Shown: positions 25,188-32,940, counted from the stretch's first letter. The stretch is DNA of 64,000 bases from Allosphingosinicella sp042666435 (GCF_042666435.1 NZ_JBHTDC010000001.1:1302001-1366000), one strand, 5' to 3'. Notes: generated from the letters alone by a model not told the origin. Program-made: numbers and translations.

Positions 25188-25454
25188 ATGGCCAACCAAG
25201 ACAAGAACAACGACCGCCAGCGCCAGCAAGGCACTGACCGCGACAATCAGCGCCAGCAGCAGGAGCAGCAGGGCGGCGGCAATCGCCAGCAAGGCACCGA
25301 CCGCGACAATCAGCGCCAGCAGCAGGAGCAGCAAGGCGGAAGCAACCGCCAGCAAGGCGGCGATCGCGACAAACAGCCCCAGCAGCAACAGCAGCAGGGC
25401 GGTGGGAACCGCCAGCAGGGCGGCGGCAGCGACCGCGACCGCCAGCAGCAATAA
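25188..25454 (+). CDS. Gln/Arg/Gly-rich tandem-repeat protein, probably stress-induced
   Basis: An 88-residue, extremely hydrophilic protein. After a short lead (MANQDKNNDRQRQQ) come three 21-residue repeats (15-35, 36-56, 57-77) based on GTDRDNQRQQQEQQ followed by GGGNRQQ, and a partial fourth. There is no hydrophobic core, cysteine or aromatic residue, so it must be disordered. It looks like a real gene: AAGGAGG lies 6 nt before the ATG, an EcfG-like promoter lies upstream, and a rho-independent terminator follows at 25462. Composition recalls hydrophilins and GsiB-like stress proteins, but the repeat is not the KGG motif. Function is unknown. Confidence 0.72.
   Translation: MANQDKNNDRQRQQGTDRDNQRQQQEQQGGGNRQQGTDRDNQRQQQEQQGGSNRQQGGDRDKQPQQQQQQGGGNRQQGGGSDRDRQQQ
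25230..25418 (+). repeat. Three tandem 63-bp coding repeats
   Basis: Units at 25230-25292, 25293-25355 and 25356-25418 encode the 21-residue repeat of the Gln-rich protein. The first two are nearly identical in DNA and protein; the third is more diverged. The similarity of synonymous positions suggests recent slippage or unequal exchange. Confidence 0.85.
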
Positions 25455-25461
25455 CAGCGCT

Positions 25462-25526
25462 GGACCGCTTCGTTCGAAGGAAGCAAAAGCGGATCGCTCT
25501 CCTTTGGGAGCGGTCCGTCTTTTTAT
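25462..25526 (+). terminator. Rho-independent terminator of the Gln-rich gene
   Basis: GGACCGCT (25462-25469) pairs perfectly with AGCGGTCC (25509-25516), and GGATCGCTC (25491-25499) can pair alternatively with the same 3' arm. The stem is followed by GTCTTTTTAT. It isolates the Gln-rich gene from the non-coding region downstream. Confidence 0.75.
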
Positions 25527-25540
25527 CCCCGATATCCTAT

Positions 25541-25958
25541 TTATCCACAGGTCGATTTCGCTTGGCGCGACTCGGAAAAGGGTGAGAGCCTTTGCTCGTG
25601 GCCGGAACGATCGACCGGAGACGGACGAAAGCTCCCAAGCCATGAGCCAGTGCGAAACGGCACGGATCCCGCAAGGGTGAAGCGCGGCGAAGCACAGGCG
25701 GGACGGCGGCGGAAGCCGACGCGAAGCGAAGGACCAGGGCGCGAGCCCGGACCGAAGCGGAACGGAAGCTTTCAAAAACCCTCCCGGTGAAACCGTAGTC
25801 CTCGCGACAATGGTTTTGCTACAGGGAAACCGCGCGAAGGCGACTTCTCGCGCAGACCCGAACCGCCCGAGCGAAACGAGCCTTTGCCCTCGGGCATCGG
25901 CGACCTGGACTTGGGACAGTGGGGGTTGGTGGCGACACCAGCCCCCATTACGTTTTTT
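25541..25958 (+). ncRNA. Candidate structured non-coding RNA (unidentified)
   Basis: About 420 nt between two terminators with no convincing gene on either strand. The plus strand contains short perfect hairpins capped by GNRA tetraloops: CCC-GCAA-GGG (25668-25677), CGGC-GGAA-GCCG (25707-25718), GGGC-GCGA-GCCC (25737-25748) and GAAG-GCGA-CTTC (25836-25847). Long-range complementarity is also present: TCCCAAG (25633-25639) with CTTGGGA (25910-25916), and CAGGTCG (25548-25554) with CGACCTG (25901-25907). It ends in a very strong terminator. I checked by eye for the hallmarks of RNase P RNA, tmRNA, SRP RNA and 6S RNA and saw none. The 5' end is a guess: just after the previous terminator. Confidence 0.45.
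25920..25958 (+). terminator. Strong rho-independent terminator
   Basis: TGGGGGTTGGTG pairs with CACCAGCCCCCA (12 bp, one G-T pair) around a GCGA tetraloop and is followed by TTACG and six T. It points to a transcript read left to right that ends here. From 25959 to 26081 (bactofilin start) I see nothing beyond a possible leader. Confidence 0.88.
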
Positions 25959-26081
25959 GGGCGCCCGTTCGCGCCGACCTCCGTCTTCGCGCGCGCGATC
26001 CACCTGCGGCCAGCCCTTGATGTCGGTTAGGCTTTTGGTGATAGATGGCGCCCATCTTCGGCGAGGGGAGGCGCCACGATC

Positions 26082-26510
26082 ATGTTCAGCAAGGAAAAGA
26101 AGGCGCGCGCTCCGGGCGCGGGCAAGGCTCCGGGCCGTACCGACAAGGCGAACGACTCCGCTTTGTCCTTCATCGGCCCCGAAGTGGTCATAAGCGGCGA
26201 CATCGCCACCGAGGCGCGGCTCCATGTCGATGGCCGGATCGAGGGCGACGTGCGCTGCACGACCCTGAGCCAGGGCGAGGCCGGCACCATCGCCGGCAAT
26301 ATCGTCGCCGAGGAAGCGCGGCTCGCCGGCCTGGTCGACGGCACGGTGACGGCGCGCAACCTCATCCTCGGCCCGACCGCGCGGGTCACCGGCGACGTCG
26401 CTTACGAGACGCTCAGCATCGAGAGCGGCGCCCGCATCGACGGCCGCTTCGCCCGCCGCGAATCGGCCGCCGCCGCCGAGCCGCCGAAACTGGTCGTCGC
26501 CGCCGGCTGA
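26082..26510 (+). CDS. Bactofilin (polymer-forming cytoskeletal protein)
   Basis: A 142-residue bactofilin: a basic disordered N-terminus (MFSKEKKARAPGAGKAPGR), then a right-handed beta-helix core of repeated six- to eight-residue rungs (FIGPEVVISGDIATEARLHV, GRIEGDV, AGNIVAEEARLAG, VDGTVTARNLILGPTARVTG, YETLSIESGARIDG), then an Ala/Glu-rich tail. Bactofilins polymerise into membrane-bound filaments that organise cell wall enzymes or stalk growth. No M23 peptidase, a frequent partner, is next to it. GAGGCGCCACGATC precedes the ATG. Confidence 0.9.
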   Translation: MFSKEKKARAPGAGKAPGRTDKANDSALSFIGPEVVISGDIATEARLHVDGRIEGDVRCTTLSQGEAGTIAGNIVAEEARLAGLVDGTVTARNLILGPTARVTGDVAYETLSIESGARIDGRFARRESAAAAEPPKLVVAAG

Positions 26511-26576
26511 TTTCGGAACCGTCCCGACCCCCGTCGGTTCGGAAGTGATGACGAGGAGCGGAGCGCGCCGGGTTCG

Positions 26577-27326
26577 ATGAGCCTACAGCCCATCTGGGTG
26601 CCCTATTGCGGGGCGGCGCCCGCGCCGGCCGAATGGCTGGGGCGGTGGAATTGGGATCCCGTCCTGCTGATCGTGCTCGGGGCTCTTGCCCTTGGCTACA
26701 TGCTTCGCTTCGCCGCCGTCGAGCCGCGTCGGCGCGCCTGTTTCGGGGCCGCGCTCCTGCTGCTGCTCCTGCTTTTCGTGTCGCCATTCTGCGCGTTGGG
26801 ATCGGCGCTGTTTTCGGCGCGCGTCGTGCACCACGTCCTGATCGCGACAATCCTGGCGCCGCTGCTGGTCGCCTCGCTGCCGCCCTCCGCGCGCGCTTTT
26901 GGTGGCTCGCTCGCGGGCTGGACGGCGGCGCAGGCCGTTATCTTCTGGCTCTGGCATTCGCCCGCGCTGTACGGCTGGGCGCTGGCCGGCGACGCCGCTT
27001 ACTGGCTGATGCAGCTCAGCCTCATCGGCAGCGCGATCGGCTTCTGGGTGGCGCTCCGCCGGGCCGCGGCGCCGACAGCGGTCGCCGCCCTGCTCGCGAC
27101 GATGGTCCAGATGGGGCTGCTCGGCGCCCTGATCACGTTCAGCGCCGCGCCGCTCTACGCCCCGCATTTCCTCAGCACCAGCGCCTGGGGATATACGCCG
27201 CTGGAGGACCAGCAGCTTGCCGGCCTCATCATGTGGGCGCCGGCCGCGGGCGTCTATCTCGCCATCGCTTTGCTGCTGCTCGGACGCTGGCTTGGGCGCG
27301 AGGCGCGGCCGTCAGCGGCGCCATGA
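26577..27326 (+). CDS. ctaG: Cytochrome c oxidase assembly protein, CtaG (caa3 type)
   Basis: A 249-residue polytopic membrane protein with about seven spans. Family features are WNWDPVLLIVLGALALGYML, VHHVLIATILAPLLVASLP, FWLWHSPALYGWAL, LGALITFSAAPLYAPH and LEDQQLAGLIMW. This is the Bacillus-type CtaG family (unrelated to Cox11), needed for copper insertion into caa3-type oxidases, and it fits the oxidase genes downstream. It overlaps the cytochrome b561 gene by 4 nt (ATGA). Confidence 0.9.
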   Translation: MSLQPIWVPYCGAAPAPAEWLGRWNWDPVLLIVLGALALGYMLRFAAVEPRRRACFGAALLLLLLLFVSPFCALGSALFSARVVHHVLIATILAPLLVASLPPSARAFGGSLAGWTAAQAVIFWLWHSPALYGWALAGDAAYWLMQLSLIGSAIGFWVALRRAAAPTAVAALLATMVQMGLLGALITFSAAPLYAPHFLSTSAWGYTPLEDQQLAGLIMWAPAAGVYLAIALLLLGRWLGREARPSAAP

Positions 27327-27994
27327 TCGAGCGGCTTCGCGCCTGGGCCCGGACCCATACCGAGCAGGACCGCTATTCGCCGGTGGGAATCGCCTTCCAC
27401 TGGGTCATGGCCATCCTGGTGCTCTTCCAGCTCGGCTGGGGCTGGTACACCAGCTTCCTTCCGGCCGGCGGCGACAAGCTTATCGGCTATCAGGTGCACA
27501 GCGCGGCGGGCCTTCCGATCCTCATTCTCGCGATCTTGAGGTTCGCCTGGCGGATCGTCATTCCCGGCCCGGTCAACGACGCCGACCGGCAAGGATGGCA
27601 GACCCAGATCGCCTATGCGACCGAATATGTCTTCTACATCTGCTTCTTCGGCCTGCCGCTGAGCGGCTGGGCGATGTGGTCGTCGGTGGCCGCGCCGGGG
27701 CCGCTCTATCTGGCAGGTTTCATCCCCTGGCCGCAGCTCCCGCTTCAGGAGCTGCCGCTGACGAGCCGCTGGGCGGTGATGGATGTGGCCGAGGACGTGC
27801 ACCATGTGCTTGTCTGGGCGCTCATGATCCTGGTGCCGCTCCACGTGCTGGCGGCGTTGAAGCACCATTTCTGGAATCGTCACGACGTGCTGCGGGGGAT
27901 GCTCCCCGAGATACCTGACGAGGAAGATCTCCGGGCAACGCGGCGGCGTATGCCGAGAGGGACGCGATCTCGCGGGGAGTCAGGCGCTGGCTGA
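27323..27994 (+). CDS. Cytochrome b561
   Basis: A 223-residue membrane protein with four spans and histidines placed to hold two b haems: GIAFHWVMAILVLF, IGYQVHSAAGLPILIL and VHHVLVWALMILVPLHVLAAL, followed by KHHFWNRHDVLRGMLP. Proteins of this family take electrons from the quinol pool. Co-transcription with ctaG by ATGA overlap suggests a link between quinol and this oxidase branch. The last 173 nt overlap the antisense diheme cytochrome gene; the conserved part ends near LRGMLP, so the Arg-rich tail may tolerate this. Confidence 0.88.
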   Translation: MIERLRAWARTHTEQDRYSPVGIAFHWVMAILVLFQLGWGWYTSFLPAGGDKLIGYQVHSAAGLPILILAILRFAWRIVIPGPVNDADRQGWQTQIAYATEYVFYICFFGLPLSGWAMWSSVAAPGPLYLAGFIPWPQLPLQELPLTSRWAVMDVAEDVHHVLVWALMILVPLHVLAALKHHFWNRHDVLRGMLPEIPDEEDLRATRRRMPRGTRSRGESGAG

Positions 27995-28586
27995 TGCGAA
28001 GCATGACATTGCCCGGATCGTTGCGGCGCTTGCTAAGGCGCCAATTCTCCATCTGCGCGGCGAGGTAGGCGGGGGGCTGGCCGCCGAGCGGCGGATTGGC
28101 GGCGCCGAACCCCTCGCCGGCAAGGCCGTGGCAGGCGGCGCAGGGCGGCAGCCCGCGATCGGGATCGCCCGCCACGTAGAGGGTCGGCGCGACGCGGGGC
28201 TCCCGCGAAGGCTCCGGCGCATAGGGCATCGCCGCATAATGCGCCGAGACCGTCTGGCGATGGACCGGATCGAGCCGCCCGGCGATCGCCTCCATTTCGG
28301 GATGGCGGCGGGTGCCGTTCGCATAGCTTTCGAGCTGGCGGTCGAGATAGCCGAGGCCCAGCCCGGCGAGGCGGGGCGCGCCGGCGCCGTTGCCGCGTCC
28401 GTCGAGGCCGTGGCAGGTGAAGCAGGCGTTGGCCGCGCCGGCGTCGCCGCCGCTGAGCGCGATCAGCCGCCCCGTGGCGGTGAACCGGTCGGCGGACGTG
28501 CGCTCGGCCGCGCCGCAGCCCGCCAGCGCGGCGGCCAGCGCCAGCGCCGCGAGCCGGCGGCGGGACCGATTGAAAAACGGATTCAT
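27822..28586 (-). CDS. Diheme cytochrome c, lipoprotein (cytochrome c4-like)
   Basis: A 254-residue c-type cytochrome with two haem sites: CFTCH (C55, C58, H59) and CAACH (C149, C152, H153). A lipobox (LAALALAAALAGC, Cys24) predicts a lipid-anchored periplasmic protein. The domain pair with LAGLGLGYLDRQLESYANG and LGGQPPAYLAAQMENW resembles cytochrome c4/class I double-domain electron carriers. It starts at the ATG at 28586, divergent from the monoheme cytochrome. The C-terminal tail (RQVSRGASPAARRDD and onward) is low-complexity and antisense to the b561 gene. Confidence 0.87.
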   Translation of the reverse strand: MNPFFNRSRRRLAALALAAALAGCGAAERTSADRFTATGRLIALSGGDAGAANACFTCHGLDGRGNGAGAPRLAGLGLGYLDRQLESYANGTRRHPEMEAIAGRLDPVHRQTVSAHYAAMPYAPEPSREPRVAPTLYVAGDPDRGLPPCAACHGLAGEGFGAANPPLGGQPPAYLAAQMENWRLSKRRNDPGNVMLRISQRLTPREIASLSAYAAALPGDLPRQVSRGASPAARRDDSRNGASTPPARGAAPGS

Positions 28587-28671
28587 GACGGCTCGGGAAC
28601 CGTCGCCGCCGCGCGTTGGTTCCGGATACGAAACTCCACGCCTCGCGGCGGTCCTGCGACAAGGGGGATTT

Positions 28672-29043
28672 TTGTCGGCGCTGTATCTTTTCATGCCCTT
28701 CGCTTTGCTGCTGGCATCATGCCAGCCGCCGCCCGACGAACGGCACCACATGCCGAAAGCGAGCGCGGCGCGCGGGCTGGACGCCATCGAGCGCGCCGGC
28801 TGCGGCGCCTGCCACCTTATCCCCGGCCTCGACTGGCCCGAAGGCAGGCTCGGCCCCTCGCTGCAAGGCTTTGCCGGCCAGGGCCTGATCGCGGGGCGTC
28901 TGCCCAACCGGCCGGACATGCTCGCCGCCTTCGTCCGGGACGCGCCGGCTTTGGTCCCTGGAACGGCGATGCCCGCCATGCCGCTGTCGGAAGGGGAGTC
29001 GCGCGATGTCGCCGCGTATCTCTACACGCTTGAACTTCGCTGA
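28672..29043 (+). CDS. Monoheme cytochrome c, lipoprotein
   Basis: A small c-type cytochrome (123 residues): lipoprotein signal MSALYLFMPFALLLASC with Cys17, one haem site CGACH (C44, C47, H48) and a likely Met ligand in GTAMPAMP. I chose the TTG at 28672 because AAGGGGGA stands just before it and the signal peptide then has normal length; ATGs at 28585 and 28693 are alternatives. It overlaps the CoxB gene by 38 nt and so opens the oxidase operon. It may deliver electrons to the CoxB copper centre. Confidence 0.8.
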   Translation: MSALYLFMPFALLLASCQPPPDERHHMPKASAARGLDAIERAGCGACHLIPGLDWPEGRLGPSLQGFAGQGLIAGRLPNRPDMLAAFVRDAPALVPGTAMPAMPLSEGESRDVAAYLYTLELR

Positions 29044-29986
29044 GCTGCTCGACGGCTGGCCGCCGCCGGTCTTCGATCCGGCGGGACCCTATGCCGGATC
29101 GATCAGCCTCCTCGCCTGGGTGCTGCTCGCCATGGCCGCGGCCGTGCTCCTCATCGTCATCGCCGCCTTGTGGATCGCCCTGTTCGGCAAGGACAGGCTG
29201 CGCGCCCGGCTCGGCGGCATCCGATTGATCTGGATCGCCGGCATCGCCTTCCCGATTGTCGTGCTCACCGCCCTGCTCGTCTACGGCCTGACCCTCACCC
29301 GCAGCCTTACCGCGCCGATCGCAGGCGACGAGATGCGGGTGAGGATCGTGGGCGAGATGTGGTGGTGGCGCGTGGTCTATCTGGACGGCGACGGCCGCGC
29401 GCTCGTCCACGACGCCAACGAATTGCACATCCCCGTCGGGCGCCCGGTGGTGCTGGAACTCGAATCGGCCGACGTGATCCACAGCTTCTGGGTGCCGCGC
29501 CTGTCGGGCAAGCTCGACATGATCCCCGGCCGGCGCAACGTGATGCGCATCCAGGCCGACGAGGCGGGCGTCTATGGCGGCCAATGCGCCGAATATTGCG
29601 GCGGCCCACACGCGCTGATGGGCTTTGCCGTCATCGCCCATGAGGCGGAGGACTTCGCGCGCGTCATGGCGGCGCGGCGCGCGCCCGCGCCAAGGCCGGC
29701 CAGCGCCGAGGCCGCGCGGGGCGAAGGTCTTTTCATGTCCGCCGGCTGCGCCGCCTGCCACCGCATCGCCGGCACGCCCGCCAACGGCATGGCCGGACCC
29801 GACCTCACCCATGTCGGCTCCCGGCTGACGCTCGGCGCCGGCATCCTGCCCAACAATCGCGGCACGATGATCGGCTGGATCGGCGACAGCCAGGCGATCA
29901 AGCCCGGCAACCGCATGCCTCCTTATACGGTTCTCCCGGCCGAGGATTTGCGGGCGCTCGCCGCCTATCTCGAGACGCGAAGGTGA
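29006..29986 (+). CDS. coxB: Cytochrome c oxidase subunit II with fused cytochrome c domain (caa3 type)
   Basis: A 326-residue subunit II. Two membrane spans (about 31-60 and 73-98) precede a cupredoxin domain whose CuA ligands are all present: H159 (IHSFWVP), C194, C198, H202 and M205 (CAEYCGGPHALM). A C-terminal class I cytochrome c domain follows with CAACH (C248, C251, H252) and Met in GNRMPPY. The extra haem defines caa3-type oxidases. The start at 29006 overlaps the monoheme cytochrome; a TTG at 29030 is an alternative. The stop overlaps coxA (GTGA). Confidence 0.95.
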   Translation: MSPRISTRLNFAELLDGWPPPVFDPAGPYAGSISLLAWVLLAMAAAVLLIVIAALWIALFGKDRLRARLGGIRLIWIAGIAFPIVVLTALLVYGLTLTRSLTAPIAGDEMRVRIVGEMWWWRVVYLDGDGRALVHDANELHIPVGRPVVLELESADVIHSFWVPRLSGKLDMIPGRRNVMRIQADEAGVYGGQCAEYCGGPHALMGFAVIAHEAEDFARVMAARRAPAPRPASAEAARGEGLFMSAGCAACHRIAGTPANGMAGPDLTHVGSRLTLGAGILPNNRGTMIGWIGDSQAIKPGNRMPPYTVLPAEDLRALAAYLETRR

Positions 29987-32520
29987 GGTCCGAGACCGGC
30001 TTCGACCCGGAGCTCTACAAGCGCTTCCCGACCCGGGAGGAGCGGCCGGAAGGCGAGCTTGAGGAGCTGGAGCGCGTCTGGCGCGCGCCGACGGGGTGGG
30101 CGCGGCTCACCGTGGTCAACAACAATTATATCGGCACTTATTATGTCGGCGCGGCCTTCTTGTTCTTCATCCTCGCCGGAATCCTCGCTCTGGTCATGCG
30201 GGTCCAGCTCGCGCTGCCGCTGAGCGGCGTGCTGCCGCAGGAGACGTACAACCAGTTCTTCACCATGCACGGCACCTTGATGATGTTCCTGTTCGCGGTG
30301 CCGGCGGTCGAGGCGTTGGGCGTGCTGCTCCTCCCCCAGATGCTGGCCGCGCGCGACCTGCCCTTCCCCCGGCTCTCGGCCTACGCCTTCTGGGCCTATT
30401 TCGTAGGCGGCCTGTGCTTCTTCGCCTCGCTCTTCTTCGGCCTGGCGCCCAACGGCGGCTGGTTCATGTACCCGCCGCTCACCAGCACCGCTTATTCGCC
30501 CGGCATCAACGCCGATTTCTGGCTCCTCGGCATCGGCTTCATCGAGATCTCCGCCATCGCCGGCGCGATCGAGATCATCGTCGGCGTCCTGCTCACCCGC
30601 GCGCCCGGCATGAGCCTCGACAAGATGCCGATCTTCGCCTGGGCGATGCTGGTGTTCGCGGTGATGATCATCATCGGCTTTCCCGCCATCATCCTCGGCA
30701 CCCTGCTGCTGGAGCTGGAGCGGGCGCTCAATTGGCCCTTCTTCGATCCCACGCGCGGCGGCGATCCGGTGCTGTGGCAGCATCTGTTCTGGTTCTTCGG
30801 CCACCCAGAAGTCTACATCATCTTCCTTCCCGCCGCCGGGCTCGTCTCGATGATGGTCGCCACCCTCTCCCGCGCGCGCCTCGTCGGCTACCGGCTGGTC
30901 GTCCTCGCGCTTGTCGCCACCGGATTCATCAGCTTCGGCGTCTGGTCGCACCACATGTTCACGACCGGCATGCCGACCTTGACGATCGGCTTCTTCGCCG
31001 CCGCCAGCATGGCGGTGAGCGTTCCGGCCGGGGTGCAGGTCTTTTCCTGGATCGCCACCCTCGCGGTCGGCAGGCCCCGCCTCAACACGCCGACCCTGTT
31101 CCTGGTCGGCGGCCTCGTCACCTTTGTGATCGGGGGCCTGACCGGCGTGATGGTGGCGATGGTGCCGTTCGACTGGCAGGTGCACGACACGCATTTCATC
31201 GTCGCCCATCTCCATTATGTGCTGATCGGCGGCATGGTCTTCCCGCTGTTCGCGGCTTTTTATTACTGGACGCCGATGATGAGCCGCCGCGCCTTGTCGG
31301 AGCGCCTCGGCAAATGGATTTTCTGGCTGATGTTCGCCGGCATGCAGGTGACGTTCCTGCCGATGCACCTGACCGGCTTCATGGGCATGCCGCGGCGCGT
31401 CTACACCTATCTTCCCGGTCGCGACTGGGAGATCACCAACTTCATCTCCACCGTCGGCGCCTTCATGATCGGGGCGGGGGTGCTGTTGTTCGTGATCGAC
31501 CTCGCCCGCAACTTCCGCTTCACGGTCGGCGACGAAGCCGGCAACGTCTATGGCGGCGGCACGCTCGAATGGCTGCCGACCGGCCTCTATTCGACCCGCA
31601 GCATCCCGCTGGTGACAAGTCGCGAGCCCCTGTGGGACGATCCCGGTCTCGCCAAAGCCGCGGAGGAAGGCCGCTATTTCCTGCCCGGCTCGGCGACCGG
31701 CCATCGCGAGACGCTCGTCACCAGCCCCATTCGAGCCGAGCCGCAATATCTCCAGATCATGCCGGGGCCGTCGGTCTGGCCGCTGCTGGCGGCCATCTTC
31801 ACGGCCGGCTTCTTTATCATCCTCACCATCCAGGGCTACGGCATCGCGGTTTTCAGCGGCATATTGGCGATCCTGTGCGTGCTGCGCTGGCTGTGGGAGG
31901 CCGACCGTCCGGTGGCGGCCGAGAGCGCGGACATCGGCGCCGGCATCCAGGTTCCGACCTACGTCACCGGCCCCTCCACCCATGGCTGGTGGGCGATGGT
32001 CGTCCTGCTCATCGTCATCGGGATGATCTTCCTGATGGCGGTGTTCAGCTATCTCTATCTGTGGGGCATCCATCCGGGCTTCTGGCGCTCGCCGCCCGAT
32101 CCGCTCTGGCTCGGTCCCATTCTTCTCGGCCATGGCGCCGCGGCCGGCCTCGCTTTGTTCGGGCGATGGATGCTGGCCCGCGAGAAGACCACCCTCTGGA
32201 CCCCGGGCGTGCTGATCGTCCTCTCCGCCGGCGCGCTCCTCCTCGCGTTCGGCGCCGATTTCTACAGCTGGCGCGTCACGGGCCTGGCTCCCGACGCGAG
32301 CGGGCAAGGCGCGACCGTCTACGCCTTCCTGTCGATGCAGGGCCTCCTCACGGCCATCGCGGCGCTGATGGCGGCATTCCTTTCCGCTCGCAACAGCCGC
32401 GGGCTGATCGTCCGGCCGCGCAACAACAGCTACGATCTCATCGTCCTCTTCATCGCCTATACGGCGGCACAGGGCGCGATCTCGGCGCTGCTCGCCCGCT
32501 TGTTCCCGGGGGCGCTGTAG
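29983..32520 (+). CDS. Cytochrome c oxidase subunit I-III fusion
   Basis: An 845-residue fused oxidase subunit. Residues about 1-560 are subunit I: FTMHGTLMMFLF (haem ligand), FFGHPEVYIIFLP with the CuB His, the cross-linked Tyr and the D-channel Glu of A1-type enzymes, GVWSHHMFTTGMP (CuB His pair), and HDTHFIVAHLHYVLIGG (haem a3 and a ligands). Residues about 590-845 are a subunit III-like bundle (GWWAMVVLLIVIGMIFLMAV, GHGAAAGLALFGRWM). A GTG start at 29983 overlaps the coxB stop. Such I-III fusions are known in caa3/ba3-like oxidases. Confidence 0.95.
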   Translation: MRSETGFDPELYKRFPTREERPEGELEELERVWRAPTGWARLTVVNNNYIGTYYVGAAFLFFILAGILALVMRVQLALPLSGVLPQETYNQFFTMHGTLMMFLFAVPAVEALGVLLLPQMLAARDLPFPRLSAYAFWAYFVGGLCFFASLFFGLAPNGGWFMYPPLTSTAYSPGINADFWLLGIGFIEISAIAGAIEIIVGVLLTRAPGMSLDKMPIFAWAMLVFAVMIIIGFPAIILGTLLLELERALNWPFFDPTRGGDPVLWQHLFWFFGHPEVYIIFLPAAGLVSMMVATLSRARLVGYRLVVLALVATGFISFGVWSHHMFTTGMPTLTIGFFAAASMAVSVPAGVQVFSWIATLAVGRPRLNTPTLFLVGGLVTFVIGGLTGVMVAMVPFDWQVHDTHFIVAHLHYVLIGGMVFPLFAAFYYWTPMMSRRALSERLGKWIFWLMFAGMQVTFLPMHLTGFMGMPRRVYTYLPGRDWEITNFISTVGAFMIGAGVLLFVIDLARNFRFTVGDEAGNVYGGGTLEWLPTGLYSTRSIPLVTSREPLWDDPGLAKAAEEGRYFLPGSATGHRETLVTSPIRAEPQYLQIMPGPSVWPLLAAIFTAGFFIILTIQGYGIAVFSGILAILCVLRWLWEADRPVAAESADIGAGIQVPTYVTGPSTHGWWAMVVLLIVIGMIFLMAVFSYLYLWGIHPGFWRSPPDPLWLGPILLGHGAAAGLALFGRWMLAREKTTLWTPGVLIVLSAGALLLAFGADFYSWRVTGLAPDASGQGATVYAFLSMQGLLTAIAALMAAFLSARNSRGLIVRPRNNSYDLIVLFIAYTAAQGAISALLARLFPGAL

Positions 32521-32522
32521 CG

Positions 32523-32816
32523 ATGCGCGCCTGGGCCTTCCTGCTCGGCGGGATGATCGTGTGGACGGCGCATTTCTTCTTGCTTTACATAATCGCCAGC
32601 ATCTTCCTCGACACTTTTCTCGCGCGGGTGCTCACCATCATCATCACCCTCGCCTGCCTCGCCGCCGACGGCGCTCTCCTGGTACGCGCCGCGCGCCTGC
32701 TCCGCGGCGGACGGACCGACGAAGTCGCGGGCTGGATGGCCTCGTTCGCCGGCCTCCTTGCCGCCCTCTCGCTCGTCGCGGTGCTCTGGCAGGGCCTGCC
32801 GGCGTTGCTGGCCTGA
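32523..32816 (+). CDS. Small membrane protein of the oxidase operon (subunit IV-like)
   Basis: A 97-residue protein with three hydrophobic segments: WAFLLGGMIVWTAHFFLLYI, VLTIIITLACLAADGALL and a last span ending LVAVLWQGLPALLA. It starts 2 bp after the oxidase fusion gene, so it is almost surely in the same operon. Its place and topology suggest a small accessory subunit or assembly factor of the caa3 oxidase. Sequence alone does not identify it as CoxD/subunit IV. Confidence 0.75.
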   Translation: MRAWAFLLGGMIVWTAHFFLLYIIASIFLDTFLARVLTIIITLACLAADGALLVRAARLLRGGRTDEVAGWMASFAGLLAALSLVAVLWQGLPALLA

Positions 32817-32940
32817 CAAGAAACGGCGGACCCGGCGAACGACCCGTCGCGCGGCGGATAATTTCATGTTCCGCGCGCTGGTTAACCCCGCTTTAGCCCC
32901 TTGCCCCCTAGCTGGAGCGACACCAACGAACGGGCGGACC

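Noticed and set aside
25230..25418. Regular direct repeats that might suggest a CRISPR array
   Set aside because: Units are contiguous 63-bp coding repeats without spacers and stay in frame in the Gln-rich protein.
25541..25958. RNase P RNA or tmRNA at the non-coding stretch
   Set aside because: The conserved AGGAAAGTCC and ACAGAA-type RNase P motifs and a tmRNA tag or T-loop (GTTCGAA) were not found on either strand.
24930..26225. 431-codon minus-strand open frame across the Gln-rich gene and the non-coding region
   Set aside because: The sense strand has promoter, ribosome binding site and terminators; the antisense product has a poly-Leu/Ala stretch that is just the complement of Gln codons.
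29965..32307. 780-codon minus-strand open frame
   Set aside because: Antisense to the oxidase I-III fusion, whose haem and copper ligands are intact. The antisense product is His/Glu/Asp-rich shadow coding.
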